Shown: positions 36,342-49,436 of the stretch, in pieces
Layout of the letters: every line of letters starts with the position of its first letter
Numbering within the stretch: position 1 is the stretch's first letter
DNA from: Niebla homalea
Taxonomy: Eukaryota; Ascomycota; Lecanoromycetes; Lecanorales; Ramalinaceae
Length of the DNA stretch: 64,000 bases
Direction: 5' to 3'
Assembly (NCBI GenBank): GCA_019925105.1
Contig: JAHGAU010000019.1
Coordinates: 744,001-808,000 of the forward strand
Made by a program: the position numbers and the translations under genes
Notes under the pieces: model-generated
Seen by the model: only the letters and a program-made list of their open reading frames with translations
Databases searched by the model: none
Told to the model about the DNA's origin: nothing

Positions 36342-36603
36342 TAATAAAGGCCGTACTTAAAATAAGATTATAAGGGTATATATTAATTGAAAGAATAACT
36401 ATAAAGAGTAAAAGTATAAATATTAATTAAAAAGGCCTTTTATTAATATGTGCCAAGCTACCTTACCGCTTATAACTAGCAACCGAGATAGCCGGCCCGA
36501 GTGGCTCGCTTATATGTTGCCACCGCAATACTCATGGTCCGTCCACCAGGTATACCACCCATGCATCACCCAGTAGCCCTTATGAGCCAGGATGCTCATA
36601 ACA
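36342..36603 (-). repeat. 5' LTR of GypC (right end)
   Basis: Mirror image of the left LTR in mutation pattern. The inner part (36342-36440) is AT-converted and the outer part is intact (CTCATGGTCCGTCCACC, CATGCATCACCCAGTAGC). Confidence 0.92.
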
Positions 36604-36608
36604 GATAA

Positions 36609-37230
36609 CGTATTAATAATCTAGCTCCGGATCAATAAAAATAATTTAATTTACTTCTTATTTATTATATACGTTAAAGGTTAAATTAATATTAACTATA
36701 AGTATAAATAAAGAAAGCAGAACGCTATATACGTCCTTATTTCTTATCCCTTATTTATAAAGGTTAAGTTAAAACTTATAATAAAGGTTAATATTTACGA
36801 TTATTACCAGATATTATTTATAAAGCAAAATATCCGGGTAGCCGTTAAGCTTATAATACTTATTAAATTATTATAATAGTTCAGCCTTACTATAGAAATA
36901 AATGAAGTTATTAAAAATTTTACGGAAAAGGCCCATTAATAACTAAGGAAGAAAAAAAGAAACGGAAACTAATTATATTAACTATATAAACCGGAAAGTA
37001 TCTTTTATAGCCGTAAAGATATAATAATAAATACTCATTAAAGGTCTTTAAAAAAGTTAATACTAATAATAATACAAAATAAAAATATATATTAAATACA
37101 TAAATATTAATAAAGATATTTAAAAATACTACGTAAAATTAATATAATATAAATATATAAAAGAGCGGAAGAGTAATAAGCTTAAGGGTAACCGTTATAA
37201 GGATACGATCGTAATATTATGGATTTTTTA
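36609..37230 (+). pseudogene. L3 ORF2 remnant, last part
   Basis: Continues the L3 coding region after GypC and matches L6 61440-62030. Stops throughout. No named domain is recognised. Confidence 0.7.
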
Positions 37231-37471
37231 GGGGAGTTAAAATATAAAAAGTATATAAATTAATTATTACTCTTTAAACGGCCGTTAATATTCTTTACCT
37301 TAAGGTATAAAGGGTAAAGGCCTGGTGGACGCCGTTTTTACTTTAACATTATGAATATCAGGTTTTTACGGTTACCAGTAAGGCTAAAAGGCTGCGTATT
37401 AAGGAACGCCGGAATTAATTTAGCTAGATCCGTAATATAAATCAATTGATTAATTAATCAAAATATTTATA

Positions 37472-39779
37472 TAATATCTATAATAAATAATATAAACGGA
37501 AATAAATTATTATTTTATTATAACACAATTATATTACGCGACTTTAATATTTAAATTATATATTTTATTAAAACTGTTAATTAAAAAATTTAATATAAAA
37601 AATTTAATATTTCTCTTAAATAAATAATATTTTATTTTACGTATTGTTGCCCCGTTTTATTTTAAGATTTTTTATTTTTTATTATATTTTCTACTTTCCT
37701 ATAATAAGGGTTCAATTTATAATAACGGATAAAGGGTATCTATTTATATTTTTATCGGATTTATTTTTAGGTTTACTTATTAAGTTTTTTCTATTGTAAT
37801 TTATTAATTACCGCAGAAAAAGATGGGAAGGAATGAAAGTGAAAAAGGGGGAAAAACAAAGAAGCAATGAAGGGCAATTGAAGATGGGCCGAAGCCCCCA
37901 TATAAATAAATGAGGTATATAAAGTGTACTATAGTAACCCGTTATGCTCTCCTTCTTTAAAGTATATATGAATTAATTCCATCCTTAATTAACCTTTTTA
38001 ATGTTTCCATTCCTTTATATATTTAAGTATAAGTTTGGTATTTTTTATATTTTCCCCCTTTTTAATTTCCTCTATAATAAGGTATTACCCTTAATACCTT
38101 TATACTCCGGACTAAGTTATATCTACTTATATATATTTTATTTATATATTTAATAATTTATAATAATTACTTTATATTCTAAGTTACCTTAAGTATAAAA
38201 ACTAAAAAAGCGTTAATTTAATAACTATTTATTTCTTATTTTTTTTATAATAAATTTACTTTTGATATTACGTATTATTAATAAGTAATTCTTATCCTGT
38301 AAATTTATTTATATATAAGTTTATTTGCTTTCCTTATAGTTTTATTTTTAACTTTCGCTTAATAATAATAATCAAGTATATTAAAACTTAATTGTTAAAG
38401 GTAATCTTTTTTATTATTCTAATACGTTAATAATAACGATTATAATACCTTATATTTATTTATTTTAAAGTTCGGGTTATATTATATTTATATCTTCCTT
38501 ACGTATAATACGCTTAATCCGCTTAAAAGTACAACGCGTTCTATTCTATTTATTAAAAGATTATTAATATTACCCCTTATAAAAATTAGGACTTATAACC
38601 GGTTATTCTTTACCTTTCTTTTCGGTTTATATATTTTTAATATCTTTTTTAATTTTATCGTTATTAAGTATATTTAAATAAATTTATTATATAGCTTTAA
38701 TACGTCTTATAAAGGTTATTAAATAAATATTATTTGAATTTTTAATTTATAGATCTTTCTATCTTTCTTATTAACGTATTTAAGAGGATATTATACGTAG
38801 TTATATAGCTTATACCCGTTTATTAATATTATTTATATATTAATTTATTATAATAATCGTAAAAGGCAATAAAAGGGTATGTTAATTATTATTATTATTA
38901 CGTATATTATAACTTAAAAAAATAAAGTAAAAAAGAAAAATGATAAAATATTTATTGATTAATCTTTAAGTAACTTTTTAATCTTGATATAAACTCCTTT
39001 AATACTTAATATTATACTTAATAATATTTCCTGAAAATATACTTTTTAATATAGTTCTTAATATTTATCTTTATTTATTTATATATGCTTTTCTTTTAAT
39101 TAATTGGTATATTAGGTATCCTCGGCGTTATATTTACTTATAAATGAAATTATTTTTATATTCTTTTAATAACTTAAGTACGATCGTCCCGGTTTAAATG
39201 TATTTAAAAGGTATATTAAAAGGATTTTTTTTTAAACGTAATTATATCGCTTATTACTTTTATTAAGTTCTGTTCCAACCGGTTCTATTAATAAGTAAAA
39301 CGTATAAATTATTTTGAATTATTTACTTATTAATCTGCTAAATTATTATTTTTATTTCTCTTTTATTTTTTTTAACTTTTTATTTTATCTTTAATTTTAT
39401 TAACTTCTTTAATTTTCTTAATTTTTAGCTTTTTTTATATTTAAACTAACTTATATTAAATTTAACTTAATTTTATATTTAATTATTAATTATCACCTTA
39501 AAAGTATATATATATCGATAATTTTAATATTGGTTAATTCTTTTATTTTTATACTGATTTATTTATAGTTTTTCTCGGAATTTATATAGGATTCTTTTAA
39601 TTATATTTATAGAGATTATTTTAATTATATATTTATACCCTGAAAAATGCGCTTTTATTATTAATTTAATTTAATTAAATGGTTATATTCCTATTATTAT
39701 AAGGGTTTACTTAATTATTAATTAAATAATATATCTAAAGTTATATTTTACGGTTCTTTATAACTTTAATTTCCTTTAG
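37472..39779. other. Degenerate tract with one unmutated purine-rich island
   Basis: No gene is recognised. At 37809-37960 lies a block that is not RIP-mutated: purine-rich on the plus strand (GATGGGAAGGAATGAAAG), then GGGCCGAAGCCC (a 4-bp stem), then two TATA-like boxes, CATATAAATAAAT and GTATATAAAG. It looks like a promoter or an LTR edge, but no partner copy was found in the window. The remainder is AT-rich with no frame that I can name. Confidence 0.4.
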
Positions 39780-41270
39780 CTTTCTTATTTTAAGAGCTTT
39801 TTATAGTTTATATCCAGGTTTACGCCTTACGTAAACGTAAAGGTACTCAAGTATATATTAAACATTAATAGATTAATAATGGTTATCGTTTTACTTTTAT
39901 TAATTATCGCCGTATTCATAGTTTGTTTAATAACGTATACTTTAATTATATCTTTAAATATAGATTTAATAACTATAGCTTCTATTTAAGTATATATAGA
40001 TTAATTCGTTTTTAATTAATCGTTATTAAGTCCTTTTTATAAACTTTTAGTATTAAAATACAATTTAAGTAAATGCTTTTTCCCCGGTATATTATACGCC
40101 TTTTAATTTTAATATCTATTATAAGTTAAGTATAAATAGAAATATTAGGTTGATAACCGGTTTAACCCAGCCTTGTATTTAATTAAGTTTCGCCCCTTTG
40201 AATTTATTTAATAATCCTTTTAATTAATTAACTATATTACCCTTAAATTCATTTAGTACCTTTCCTATTATTCTTTTACGTTAACCGTATAGTTAATAAT
40301 TTATTCATATACCTATCGGCCCTTTTTATTAATAACTTATTCCTTTAACTTCGTAGAAAAAGCCCGTTTATTAATAGAGTTATTAAATAGCTTTACCATT
40401 ATCCTCCCGTTAATCCTTTACGTTAATAATATTATAATAATAGTCCTTTAAGTCTTTTATCGTCCTCATTAAAATTAATATCCTACTTAAGTAAGTTTCT
40501 TACGGTAAAACATACGTTAAGGATAGTTTATTTTTACTTGAATTAAATTTATTAACTGAATCTCGCCGGTACTTATTAAAGAAAAGATAAAATTTAATAC
40601 CGATTAAAGGTTTGATTAATAATATAATTAATACCTTATTCCTCCTTAATAATAATAAAAATAATAGGTTATATCTCTTTATATATATAAACTAATTATT
40701 AATTAGATTCCTTTTTAAATAATAACTTAAATATTAATATTTTATTACCTCCTTTCTAAGGGCGGCGTTTATATTTTCCTATTAATCCCCGGTTATTTGC
40801 CTTTATTGTTTGGCCTGTTACCTTAATGTTAATACCTTTAAACTTTAACCTTTCTCTATATGCTTTTTAAGTAGCTTTTCTGCCCTTTAATTTTACCCCG
40901 TAAACGCTATATACCTTGATTCGATTAAAAGATCGTTAATATATTGCTCCGGCTCTTATTGAATTAATTATTAAAAAAAAGCCTTATATATCTTCTTAAG
41001 TTTATAATAAACTATTAAGTTTATTAAATTCAGTCAATTTATTAGTTTACTTTATTCTTGGCTCTGTTCGTCGGTTTACTCTAATTGTATAAGGTTACTT
41101 TTATATTTATCCGGATCTTAAGGGCCCGTTTATTATAAATTATCGTTTGAAATCCTTTACTCCCTTTCTTCCGCGTATTCCGCTATATTACGGTTTTCCG
41201 GCTTTAACTCTTCGGTTATTACCGCTATATATATTTAAGTATAATCTTATCCCTTTTAAGTTTATTTATC
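39780..41270 (-). pseudogene. Unidentified degenerate reading frame, minus strand
   Basis: One minus-strand frame stays readable for about 490 codons if TAA/TAG are taken as former CAA/CAG. It starts with an acidic stretch (VITEELKPENRNIAEYAEE, about 41235-41175) and later has EDNGKAI and GEKAFT. I do not recognise a domain. Being downstream of an integrase-like end on the same strand, it may be an extra ORF of that element, or the gag of another one. The frame could also be partly a product of the TAA-rich composition. Confidence 0.35.
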
Positions 41271-41880
41271 GTTTAAGTAAGCCTTAATAATACTTAATTG
41301 AAATAATAAAGATAATTAATTTTTATCCGCCTCCTTTCTGGGATCGTATATTTGTATAGTTTAATAACCGTAATAATTAATTTTTTAAGCCCGGTTATTA
41401 TAATCGTTTTAATATTAATACTTATAATATTAATAATCCGGAAAAGCCTTAACTGTTTTATAAATAACTCAAATAGAATTTCTAATAAATAATTTTATAT
41501 TTAATTATTTCTATTTATATATAATTTATAATTTAAATTCATTTTCTTCTTAAAGGAAATAACCTTAATTATAAACGATTATAAATATTCGTAATCTTTT
41601 CATTATTTAAATTATATTATAATTTATAAATAATAAAAAGCAGAAAATAAGTTTTTATATATTTTTATTTATATTTATCCCTTTTTTTTTTCCTCTGTTA
41701 TTATTTATTTTTCCTGCATTAATTATATCGGTATTATTAAATCAATTATTTCCTTTTTCCTTTTTTTTTAAATTTATATTTTTCTGATATCTTTTATTAT
41801 ACCGAATCATAAAAATAAATAAAATAAAAATATAAAGGAAACGGTATTATATTATTTATATATACCTCTTTTTTTAAATT
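41271..41880. other. Degenerate AT-rich tract, nothing recognised
   Basis: No domain, terminal repeat or RNA gene seen between the unidentified frame and the integrase C-terminus. Confidence 0.4.
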
Positions 41881-42480
41881 ATATTATTAATAATTATAAT
41901 AGTTTCTAGAGGAATAAAATATTTTCTGCCGGTATTTTCCAAATTTAAATTCTCTTTATTACCTTTAATTTTGGTTTATCAGAGGGTTTAAGATATCCAA
42001 TATATGGTATAAATACTCTAAAATAATCCTTATAAAATAAGTTAAATATATAAGTCCTATTTATCCTTTTTAATCTATATAAAGCTTTATACTCCCTTAT
42101 AGAGTTTTTAATAATAAACGGTCCGACTTAATAAGGTTTAAGTTCTCCAAGATTAAAGGTAAGATCCTATTATATAATTAATTACCTTTTTTTTAATAGG
42201 TTTTAACCTTATATTATCTTATTATAATATCGTTTTTATCGATCCTTTATTATATTTAACTTCTCTTATAATTCCTCCTTAATATTTATCCGATTTACTA
42301 TAAACCTTAAATAACTTTATATATCGCTTCTTTTAAAGGTAATATTATTCTTTTTATAATATATACTTTTATTTATAACTTAATCGTATTCCGTTTATAT
42401 ATTATATTTAATCTAATCTTAAAGAAAATATTAATAGAAACGGATTTTAAGTATTTAATATATTGCGCGTTAATACCTAG
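41880..42480 (-). pseudogene. Gypsy-type integrase C-terminal end (GPY/F module) remnant
   Basis: A minus-strand frame around 42190-41890 reads LGELKPYQVGPFIIKNSIREYKALYRLK in short pieces (key residues L-K-P-Y, G-P-F and Y-R-L-K), then FYKDYFRVFIPYIGYLKPSDKP. This is the GPY/F module that ends many Ty3/Gypsy integrases. Upstream (to 42480) is an alpha-helical stretch with KDRxKRYY typical of the region before it. The rest of pol would lie further right; LINE L4a interrupts it at about 42650 and the missing part must be beyond the window. The element's own ends are not seen. Confidence 0.62.
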
Positions 42481-42649
42481 TGTCGTTAATTTTCCCGTTT
42501 ATATTTAATTAGATTTCTATTAAAGTTACGTTTTTTTTATAGCGTTTTATTAAATTTCATTATTAAACTTTATTATATTTATTACTTTATACGTTATATT
42601 TAATATTGGAATAAATTGAATATTGAAAAAAAACGTTAATATATGAAAT
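42481..42649. other. Flank of L4a, probably part of the same Gypsy remnant
   Basis: Degenerate AT-rich sequence between the integrase remnant and the L4a start. Confidence 0.35.
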
Positions 42650-42655
42650 AGACAA

Positions 42656-43611
42656 ATGGCGACGAATAAAGGGACCCTAGAGGTCCAAAATGATATACGT
42701 GTATATAGCTTAAGTAATAATAAGATAAGGGCTTTAAGTACGATAAGCGGAAGCGGAGTAAAAATGGAATTAAAGGGGGTAAAAGGGTAAACGGCCTTTA
42801 TTAACGGAAATAATAATAATTTATACGGATAGCATAATAACTATCTAATAAAGAACTTTTAAATTGAATAAAAAGTTTATAGTTAACGAGATACGCGTAA
42901 AAAGACGTATATAACGCGTAAAAATAATATGGTTATAAAGGGTAAATAAAAAATAAAGGAAACGGGGATAATACGCGGCAACAGACAGAAAGTAAGCGGG
43001 GGCGGAAAAGGTTTTATTAAGTATATATAAATTAAGAAAGAACCGGGTAAAGATAAACGAGTATTAAGTAATTAAGGATAAGCCATAAAAAAAGGTAACC
43101 GTTAAATGCGTAAAGGGAATATAATAAAAGAAGAAATAATAAAAGCGTTAAAGGGCCTTTTTATAATTAAATAAAAAGATATTATATTAAAAACCTGGCC
43201 GATACTATAAATTAAATTACAAAGGGTAAAAAAACTTTTATATAAAAACGGAGGCGGGATTAAGGAATTTAAAGAGGTTATATAAAGCTTAAAAGGCAAT
43301 AATAAAAATACCGATAAAAAGAGGTAAAAAGAATTAAGAAGGCTATATATAAAATAAAGGAACGATAAAAGAAGCTTTATGGATAAGGGTAAAAATAAAT
43401 TAAGTAATAAGGATTACAAAAATAATATTTATATTTACGGTAAAAAAGATAAGGATTAAAAAGAAAATAGCAGTATTAAGGAAGGTAAAAATAATAATTA
43501 TATAATTATTAAGTAAAAAGGAAAGGAATATAATTATAAAAATAAACCCTTTATAATTAATAAAAGCGTTTAAAATAACGGAGGAGTTATTAAGAAAATA
43601 GATTATTATAA
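42656..43611 (+). pseudogene. L4a ORF1 remnant, first part
   Basis: N-terminal half of ORF1, mutated to stops within 50 codons. It continues at 49437 after L4b, with the CCHC region at about 49870-50060, and ends near 50370 where ORF2 takes over. Confidence 0.7.
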
Positions 43612-43839
43612 AATTGATTGATTGATTGATTGATTTATATTATGGATCTAGCTAAGTTAATTCCGGCGTTCCTTAATACGCGGCCTTTTAACCTTATTAA
43701 TAACCGTAAAAACCTGATACTTATAACGTTAAGGTAAAAACCGGCGTTTACTAGGCCTTTATCCTTTATCCCTTAAGGTAAAGGATATTAACGGCCGTTT
43801 AAAAAATAATAATTTATTTATATATTTCTTATATTTTAA

Positions 43840-46800
43840 CTCCCTTAAAAAAATTTATAATATTACGATTATATCCTTATAAAGGTTATTTTTAAGCTTA
43901 TTGCTCTTCCGTTCCTTTATATATTTATATTACTTTAATTTTATATAACGTTTTTAAATATCCTTATTAATATTTACGCGTTTAATATATATTTTTTTAT
44001 ATTATTATTGCCGTTAATTCCTTTAAAGACTTTTAATAAACGTTTATTATTATATCCTTACGGTTATAAAAAATACTTTCCGATTTATATAATTAACGTA
44101 ACCGGTTTCCGCTTCTCTTTTTTTCTTTAATTAATAACGGGCTTTTTTTTTTTTTTTTAAATCTTTAATAATTTTATTTATCTTTATAACGAGGTTAAAC
44201 TATAATAATAATCCGGTAAATATTATAAAGTTAATAATTATCCGGATACCTTACTTTATAAATAATATTTAACGGTAATTATAAATATTAACTTTTATAA
44301 TAAATCTTAATTTAACCTTTATAAATAAAGGATAAGAAATAAAAATATATATAACGTTTTACTTTCTTTATTTATATTTATATCAGGTATTTATCCGACT
44401 TCCGGTATATATAATAAAAAAGAACTAAGTTAAATTATTTTTATTTATTTAGAATTAAATTATTAATACGTTATTATTTTTTTTTATAATATTATAATAA
44501 CGGAAATACTTATTAATAATCTTTTTATCGTTAAAAGTTAAATAATAATAACCTTAAAATATAAAATCCTTATATTTTTATTCACGTTTAATTTATTTTA
44601 TTATAACCTATAAAGCGATCGTTATAATTTTTATTTTTTAAATCCTTTTAATCTCGGTTTCTTTTACGCTTAACGGGAATTTATATATATTTAAATTAAT
44701 TTCCGGGATATTAATAAAATTAATTTCTTTCTTAATTTATTCCTATTTTATCTTAATAAAAAGAGGGATAAATATCTTTAATTTATTCTTTTTAATTTAA
44801 GGCTTATTAAAATTCTAGCGGATCCACCCGTTTTTTATTATCGTAATTAAATATATATATTTTTTTAACTTTATTTAAGCGATTATTTAATTTAATAAAA
44901 CCTTAATTAATAATATAAAAACCTTAAACTTTAATATTAGGATAAAAATTACTTTATAAGTACCGTTAATTATTCTTAAATACCGGTTTTAGACTTTCTA
45001 TAATATCTAAATAAGCTCCTTCTTATATCCAAGAATATTTTTAAGTATATATTAAATGGTTATAGCGTATATTATAGTTAACTTTATTATAATTTAATAA
45101 ATAATCCGGGTTTTTTATAATTCAACTTTTTTTATCGATATAATAAGATAAATAAAATCTTTTTCTTATAAAGTTATTTTCTTTTAAACCTTTTTTATAT
45201 AATCCTTTTAATTAAGCTTTTTATTTATTTAAAAACTAAAGACTTTAATATTAATATCCGGTTTTATTATAATTTTATTTAAAACATTATAATTATTATA
45301 TTATATAATTTTAAGCTTTTAATTATATAATCAAGCTTATACTTATATAATATAAATTAAACTTTATAATTTTTACTTATTAAAAGTAGACCTTATAAAC
45401 CTATTTTAATTCTAAATAATTTATATATATAAAAATATTATAAATTAAAAAATAAACGTTATTAATAAAGTTTTTATTTTAAATTTTTTATTTTGACTTA
45501 ATAAGCTTTTTAATTAAAAACCGTTAAAGAATAAGAATAATATAAAAGATATAAACGATCTTTAAGGAATCCCCGTTATAATGGGTTTTATCGGTTAAGT
45601 TTTATTTTAAATTAATCGATATAGCTTAATCGTTTAAAAAACGTTTTATTTATTCAATTAAGAAGGGTGATATCCTTTTTTTCTTTAAGTTATATAATAA
45701 CCTTTAATAATTTACCTTATTAAAAATACTTATAATATTAAAAGAAAGAAGATTTATAATATATTTTTTCCTATAATCTTATATTATATATATATTGTCG
45801 ATTAATTTTTTAAGGGTTATTTCTATTAACCGATTTGTTTTTATTCCTATTTATTAATCGGAAAGAAATCCATAATTCTTTATATAATTATTAAGGATCT
45901 TCGTTATTACCGTTTTTAAAGTTTTCCTTAACGTAAAAAGGAATATAATAAATCTATAAAACTTTATTTTAAAATAGTCCGGTTTAATAAGCTTTTTAAA
46001 GATAATTATCTTTTTTTTTAAACTTACGTAAGTAATAATTAACGTTAAAATATACTTAAAAAAATAAATAAAGACCCTTTTAAATAATAAAATTATTATT
46101 AATAAGAATCTATTAAAGATCTTATTTAATCTTAAAGCTTTATTTTTCTTTAATTTATTAATTACTTTAATTACTATATTTTATATTATTACCTTATTTA
46201 TTAATATAAGGTTAAAATATATAATATTATTAATATTATTTAAGTTAGCTTTTAACGGAGGAAGGAAAAATGCTTTTTTAAAGGCTTTAATTTTATTATT
46301 AAAGGTATTAATTAATACATTATTAAATCTTTTAAAAGGCAGGAATTTAAGGATAAACTTTAATTTCCTATTTTATTCTTTATTATATTTTATTAACTTT
46401 TAAATATTATAAAATAAGACTATTAAGTTATATATTGTAAATTAAAAATATATTTATTTAGCCTTCTTAATAATATCTTCCTTTTTTCTTTAAATAACCT
46501 TTAATTAATTAGGTATCTTTTAATTTTTATACTTAAAAGTTTACTTTATTAGTCTTTTCTCCTTTACGGTTACGGTTATATATTCTTTATTTTAATAAAT
46601 TTTAACTCTTTAAGAAGGCTTTATTATCGGAATTATTTTATTAATTATTTTATTTAATACTTTTATTATTTATTTTATAAAAAGGTTAATCCGATCTTTA
46701 TTATTTAATTAAAGGAAGTCCGTAAATTATAATACCGTTTCCTTTACTTTCTTATAAACCTTTATTATTTTAACCGTTTTCTACGCCTTCCTTATTAATA

Positions 46801-47540
46801 ATAATAGGGTTATATTAACGGTTTAATTTAAAGTTATTTATATCGGTATATAATTTAAATTATATTTTAAGTTTTTCGTAACCTATATATTATAACTTTA
46901 CCGGTAACCTTTTCCGTATTAAAAATTAAATTAATTATTATTTTAAACTTATAACTTTTTTACGTAATAATCCTTTATAATATTAAAAATAAAAAATTAA
47001 TTTAAATAATAATTATTAATAGTTTATCCGATTTAACGTAATTTATCGTATGCCTTTTTTTACTTTATATATAATAATATAGGTTAAAGTTTTTAAGTAA
47101 TATATATTTATTTAAAGTAATTAAGATTTCTTTAAATAATAATATTATAAACGGTCCCTTTTTATTAATTAATAATAAGTTATATATATTATAAATATTA
47201 AGATCGCCTTTTAAGTCCTTTTCCTTTATAATACGGAATATATAAAAGTTTTTATTATAATAAATAATATCTTAATTATTTATATTAAACCGCTTATTTA
47301 TAAAGAAGTATATTCTGGTTATCTTATTTTCTTTAAAAATTAAATAAAACCTTTTTCCCGGATTAATAGATAAATATATATATGAATTATATAATAATTT
47401 TTATATTATTATAATATTAATATTTTTGACTTTTTTAAACTTAAATATTAATATTATTACTTCAATTCCTTTATTATAAACCTTATATTATATTATTCTT
47501 AAAAACGTTAATATATTATATATTAACCTTTATAAGGGCT
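43840..47540 (-). pseudogene. L4b ORF2 remnant: endonuclease and reverse transcriptase
   Basis: The endonuclease box at 47083-47094 reads K-N-F-N, so both Gly and Asp of G-D-F-N are lost. The RT box at 45458-45469 reads F-I-N-N for F-x-D-D. Confidence 0.78.
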
Positions 47541-49421
47541 CTTTTATTTATATCCGTTTAAATTATAGACTTTTTATTAAAATTAACTATTTTTTAATTT
47601 AATATTTTCTTAATTATTGTTAAAAATATAAGATAACCAGCCCTTAAGGTTAAGATTATAAAAAGCTTTTTTTTTCTTTATTTTATCCGTTATTATTATT
47701 TATCTCTTATTATTTAATTAATTAAGTTCGTATTTTAAGGTTATTTTTAATTAACTTATTGAATTAATTCCGTATATATTATACCGTTAAATTTTCGCGG
47801 TTATCTAGGTTTCCTTACGTTTAATCTTTTTAGCTTTTATTATATATTTAAAATCTTATATTAAGTATCTTTCCTTATTATATATAATATATTTAAATAC
47901 GTTTTTTATAAGTTTTTTAATTATTAACTCTATATATTTATAGGTATTATAACTTTTAACGTAAACTATATATTTTATAATATTAAAATATTTTATAATA
48001 ATATATTTATAATTTTAATATTTAAAATATTAAGAAATTTCCGCCGTTTTATTTTATAATTAAATTATTTTAAAAACCCTTTTTTTAATAATCCCTTTAT
48101 TTAAGATATCGTTATATATCTTTATTAACGTTACGTTTAATATAACGGTAAAATATTTTTTTACGTATTTTAAGGAATTAAGTTTTTTTATTACCGAAGG
48201 AAGCTTATAATTAATAATTTTAAACCTTAAATAAAGAACCGTATTCTCTTTTTTTATACTTTTTAATATAGTTTCTTTTTTAATTTTTATAAAATATAAT
48301 AAATATATTTTATTTATTATAATAATAAACGATTACCTTAAAACTTTAATTAACTTATATTTTCCCTTATTAACTTAAGCTTTAAACTTCTTTAAACTTT
48401 CTTTTATTTTTAATAACGTTATACTAAGGAAAATATCCTTACTTTATAATTTATATATTATAATAATTTATTTTATTAATAATTCCGTTATTACCTTAAA
48501 AGCCTTTATTAATTATAACGGGTTTACTTCTATAATTACGTTCCTTCTTTCCTTATTATTAAATAGGCGGACCGTTATTATCCTTGCTTTCCTCGATACG
48601 GCTGCTTTCTCCTCCGTTATCCCTTTATTCTCTGCCGCGGGTACTTTTTTTATTATTTTTATCGCTTAATTCTTTCTTATTTAAGGGATTATTACCTTTA
48701 TACTTTTACTTTATATCCTTAACCTTAAGCCATTATCTTTACCCTTTATTAACGCTTTTATTCCCGCCTTTTAAAAGCTCCATAAGTACTCCGTTTCCCT
48801 TAATTTTACCCCTATTTTTATATAGAAATTTCTTACGCTTTTTAATTTAATTTATAATATTAGCCAGGTTTTTAACGTAATATCCTTTTATTTTACCGTA
48901 AAAAGTCCTTTTAAGGCCTTTACCGCTTCCTTTACCGCCCTTTTACCCTTATTTATTAAGTAACGTATTATCTCTGCTTTTTATTTTTAATCCCTTAAGG
49001 TCTTATTTTCCTTATTAACTTTGTTTCTTTTTTATATATTTTTAATAATACTTTTACCGCGATTTTCCCGCCTTTTTCCTCCGTTTATACCCTTCGTTAT
49101 TAATACCGTACCGGCCTTTTTACCCCCTTATTTACCTATTATTTCCGTATTATTATTACGCGTTTTACGCGTTTTAATATATGCATTTTATTAACCTTAC
49201 TTTCCTTATTTATTTTAAGCGTTATCCGGTTTATTATTATTATATTACCTGTACGCGTTATCGCTATTTCTATTAATATAGGTTACTTACCCGTTTATTA
49301 CCTTATTCTTAATCATTACGTTACTTCCATTTATCGCACTTAATATACTTCCCTTATTATCATTAGAGTTATGCATATACGTATCGTTTTAGACCTCTAG
49401 GGTCCCTTTGTTCGTCGCCAT
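47540..49421 (-). pseudogene. L4b ORF1 remnant
   Basis: Starts at 49421 with M-A-T-N-K-G-T-L-E-V. It has the same layout as L7 ORF1, with the end placed by alignment. A long plus-strand open frame over 48584-48850 is antisense to it and not a gene. Confidence 0.7.
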
Positions 49422-49436
49422 TTTGGATTATTATAA

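Larger units (their letters stand above)
24546..36603 (-). mobile_element. GypC: chromodomain Ty3/Gypsy retrotransposon, minus strand, inserted in L3 and split by L7
   Basis: Two 262-bp LTRs (24546-24807 and 36342-36603) with TG..CA ends and a perfect 5-bp duplication GATAA (24541-24545 and 36604-36608). Restoring the LINE across it gives GGCGATAACGTATTAATAATC, the same as in L6 at 61434. Its own length without L7 is about 6.2 kb. All coding is on the minus strand: proline-rich gag start, CCHC, reverse transcriptase, integrase, chromodomain, then a polypurine tract next to the 3' LTR. It is an autonomous chromovirus in origin, now inactivated by RIP. Confidence 0.93.
19612..37459 (+). mobile_element. 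LINE L3: full-length Tad-like element, split by GypC
   Basis: A 12-bp duplication, AAAATATTTATA, flanks it (19600-19611 and 37460-37471). Its own sequence is 19612-24545 plus 36609-37459, about 5.8 kb, the full length of the family. It starts GGAGGAA and then the ORF1 start codon at 19619. The 3' end has GGAACGCCGGAATTA at about 37402 and a degenerate ATCA tail. GypC entered at GATAA (24541-24545), within the distal part of ORF2. The first codons (MATNKGTPGVQS) differ from those of L5 and L6, so it is a separate subfamily member. Confidence 0.92.
43612..49425 (-). mobile_element. LINE L4b: full-length Tad-like element, minus strand, inserted in L4a
   Basis: 5814 bp between two copies of the 11-bp duplication GATTATTATAA (43601-43611 and 49426-49436). 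The left end is a reversed tail of about five ATCA units and the 3' signature. The right end is the ORF1 start codon (CAT at 49419-49421) plus only four bases. It is closely similar to L7 along its whole length, including the unusual SNDNEG-type N-terminal region. Confidence 0.94.

Noticed and set aside
37472..42649. Starship captain (DUF3435) or DNA transposase in the large unassigned tract
   Set aside because: I searched the readable frames for tyrosine recombinase, DDE and helicase motifs and found none; only a Gypsy integrase end could be supported.
48584..48850. 88-codon plus-strand open frame
   Set aside because: It is antisense to ORF1 of L4b. The Leu/Ser/Pro-rich product is what reversed Lys/Arg/Glu-rich sequence gives.
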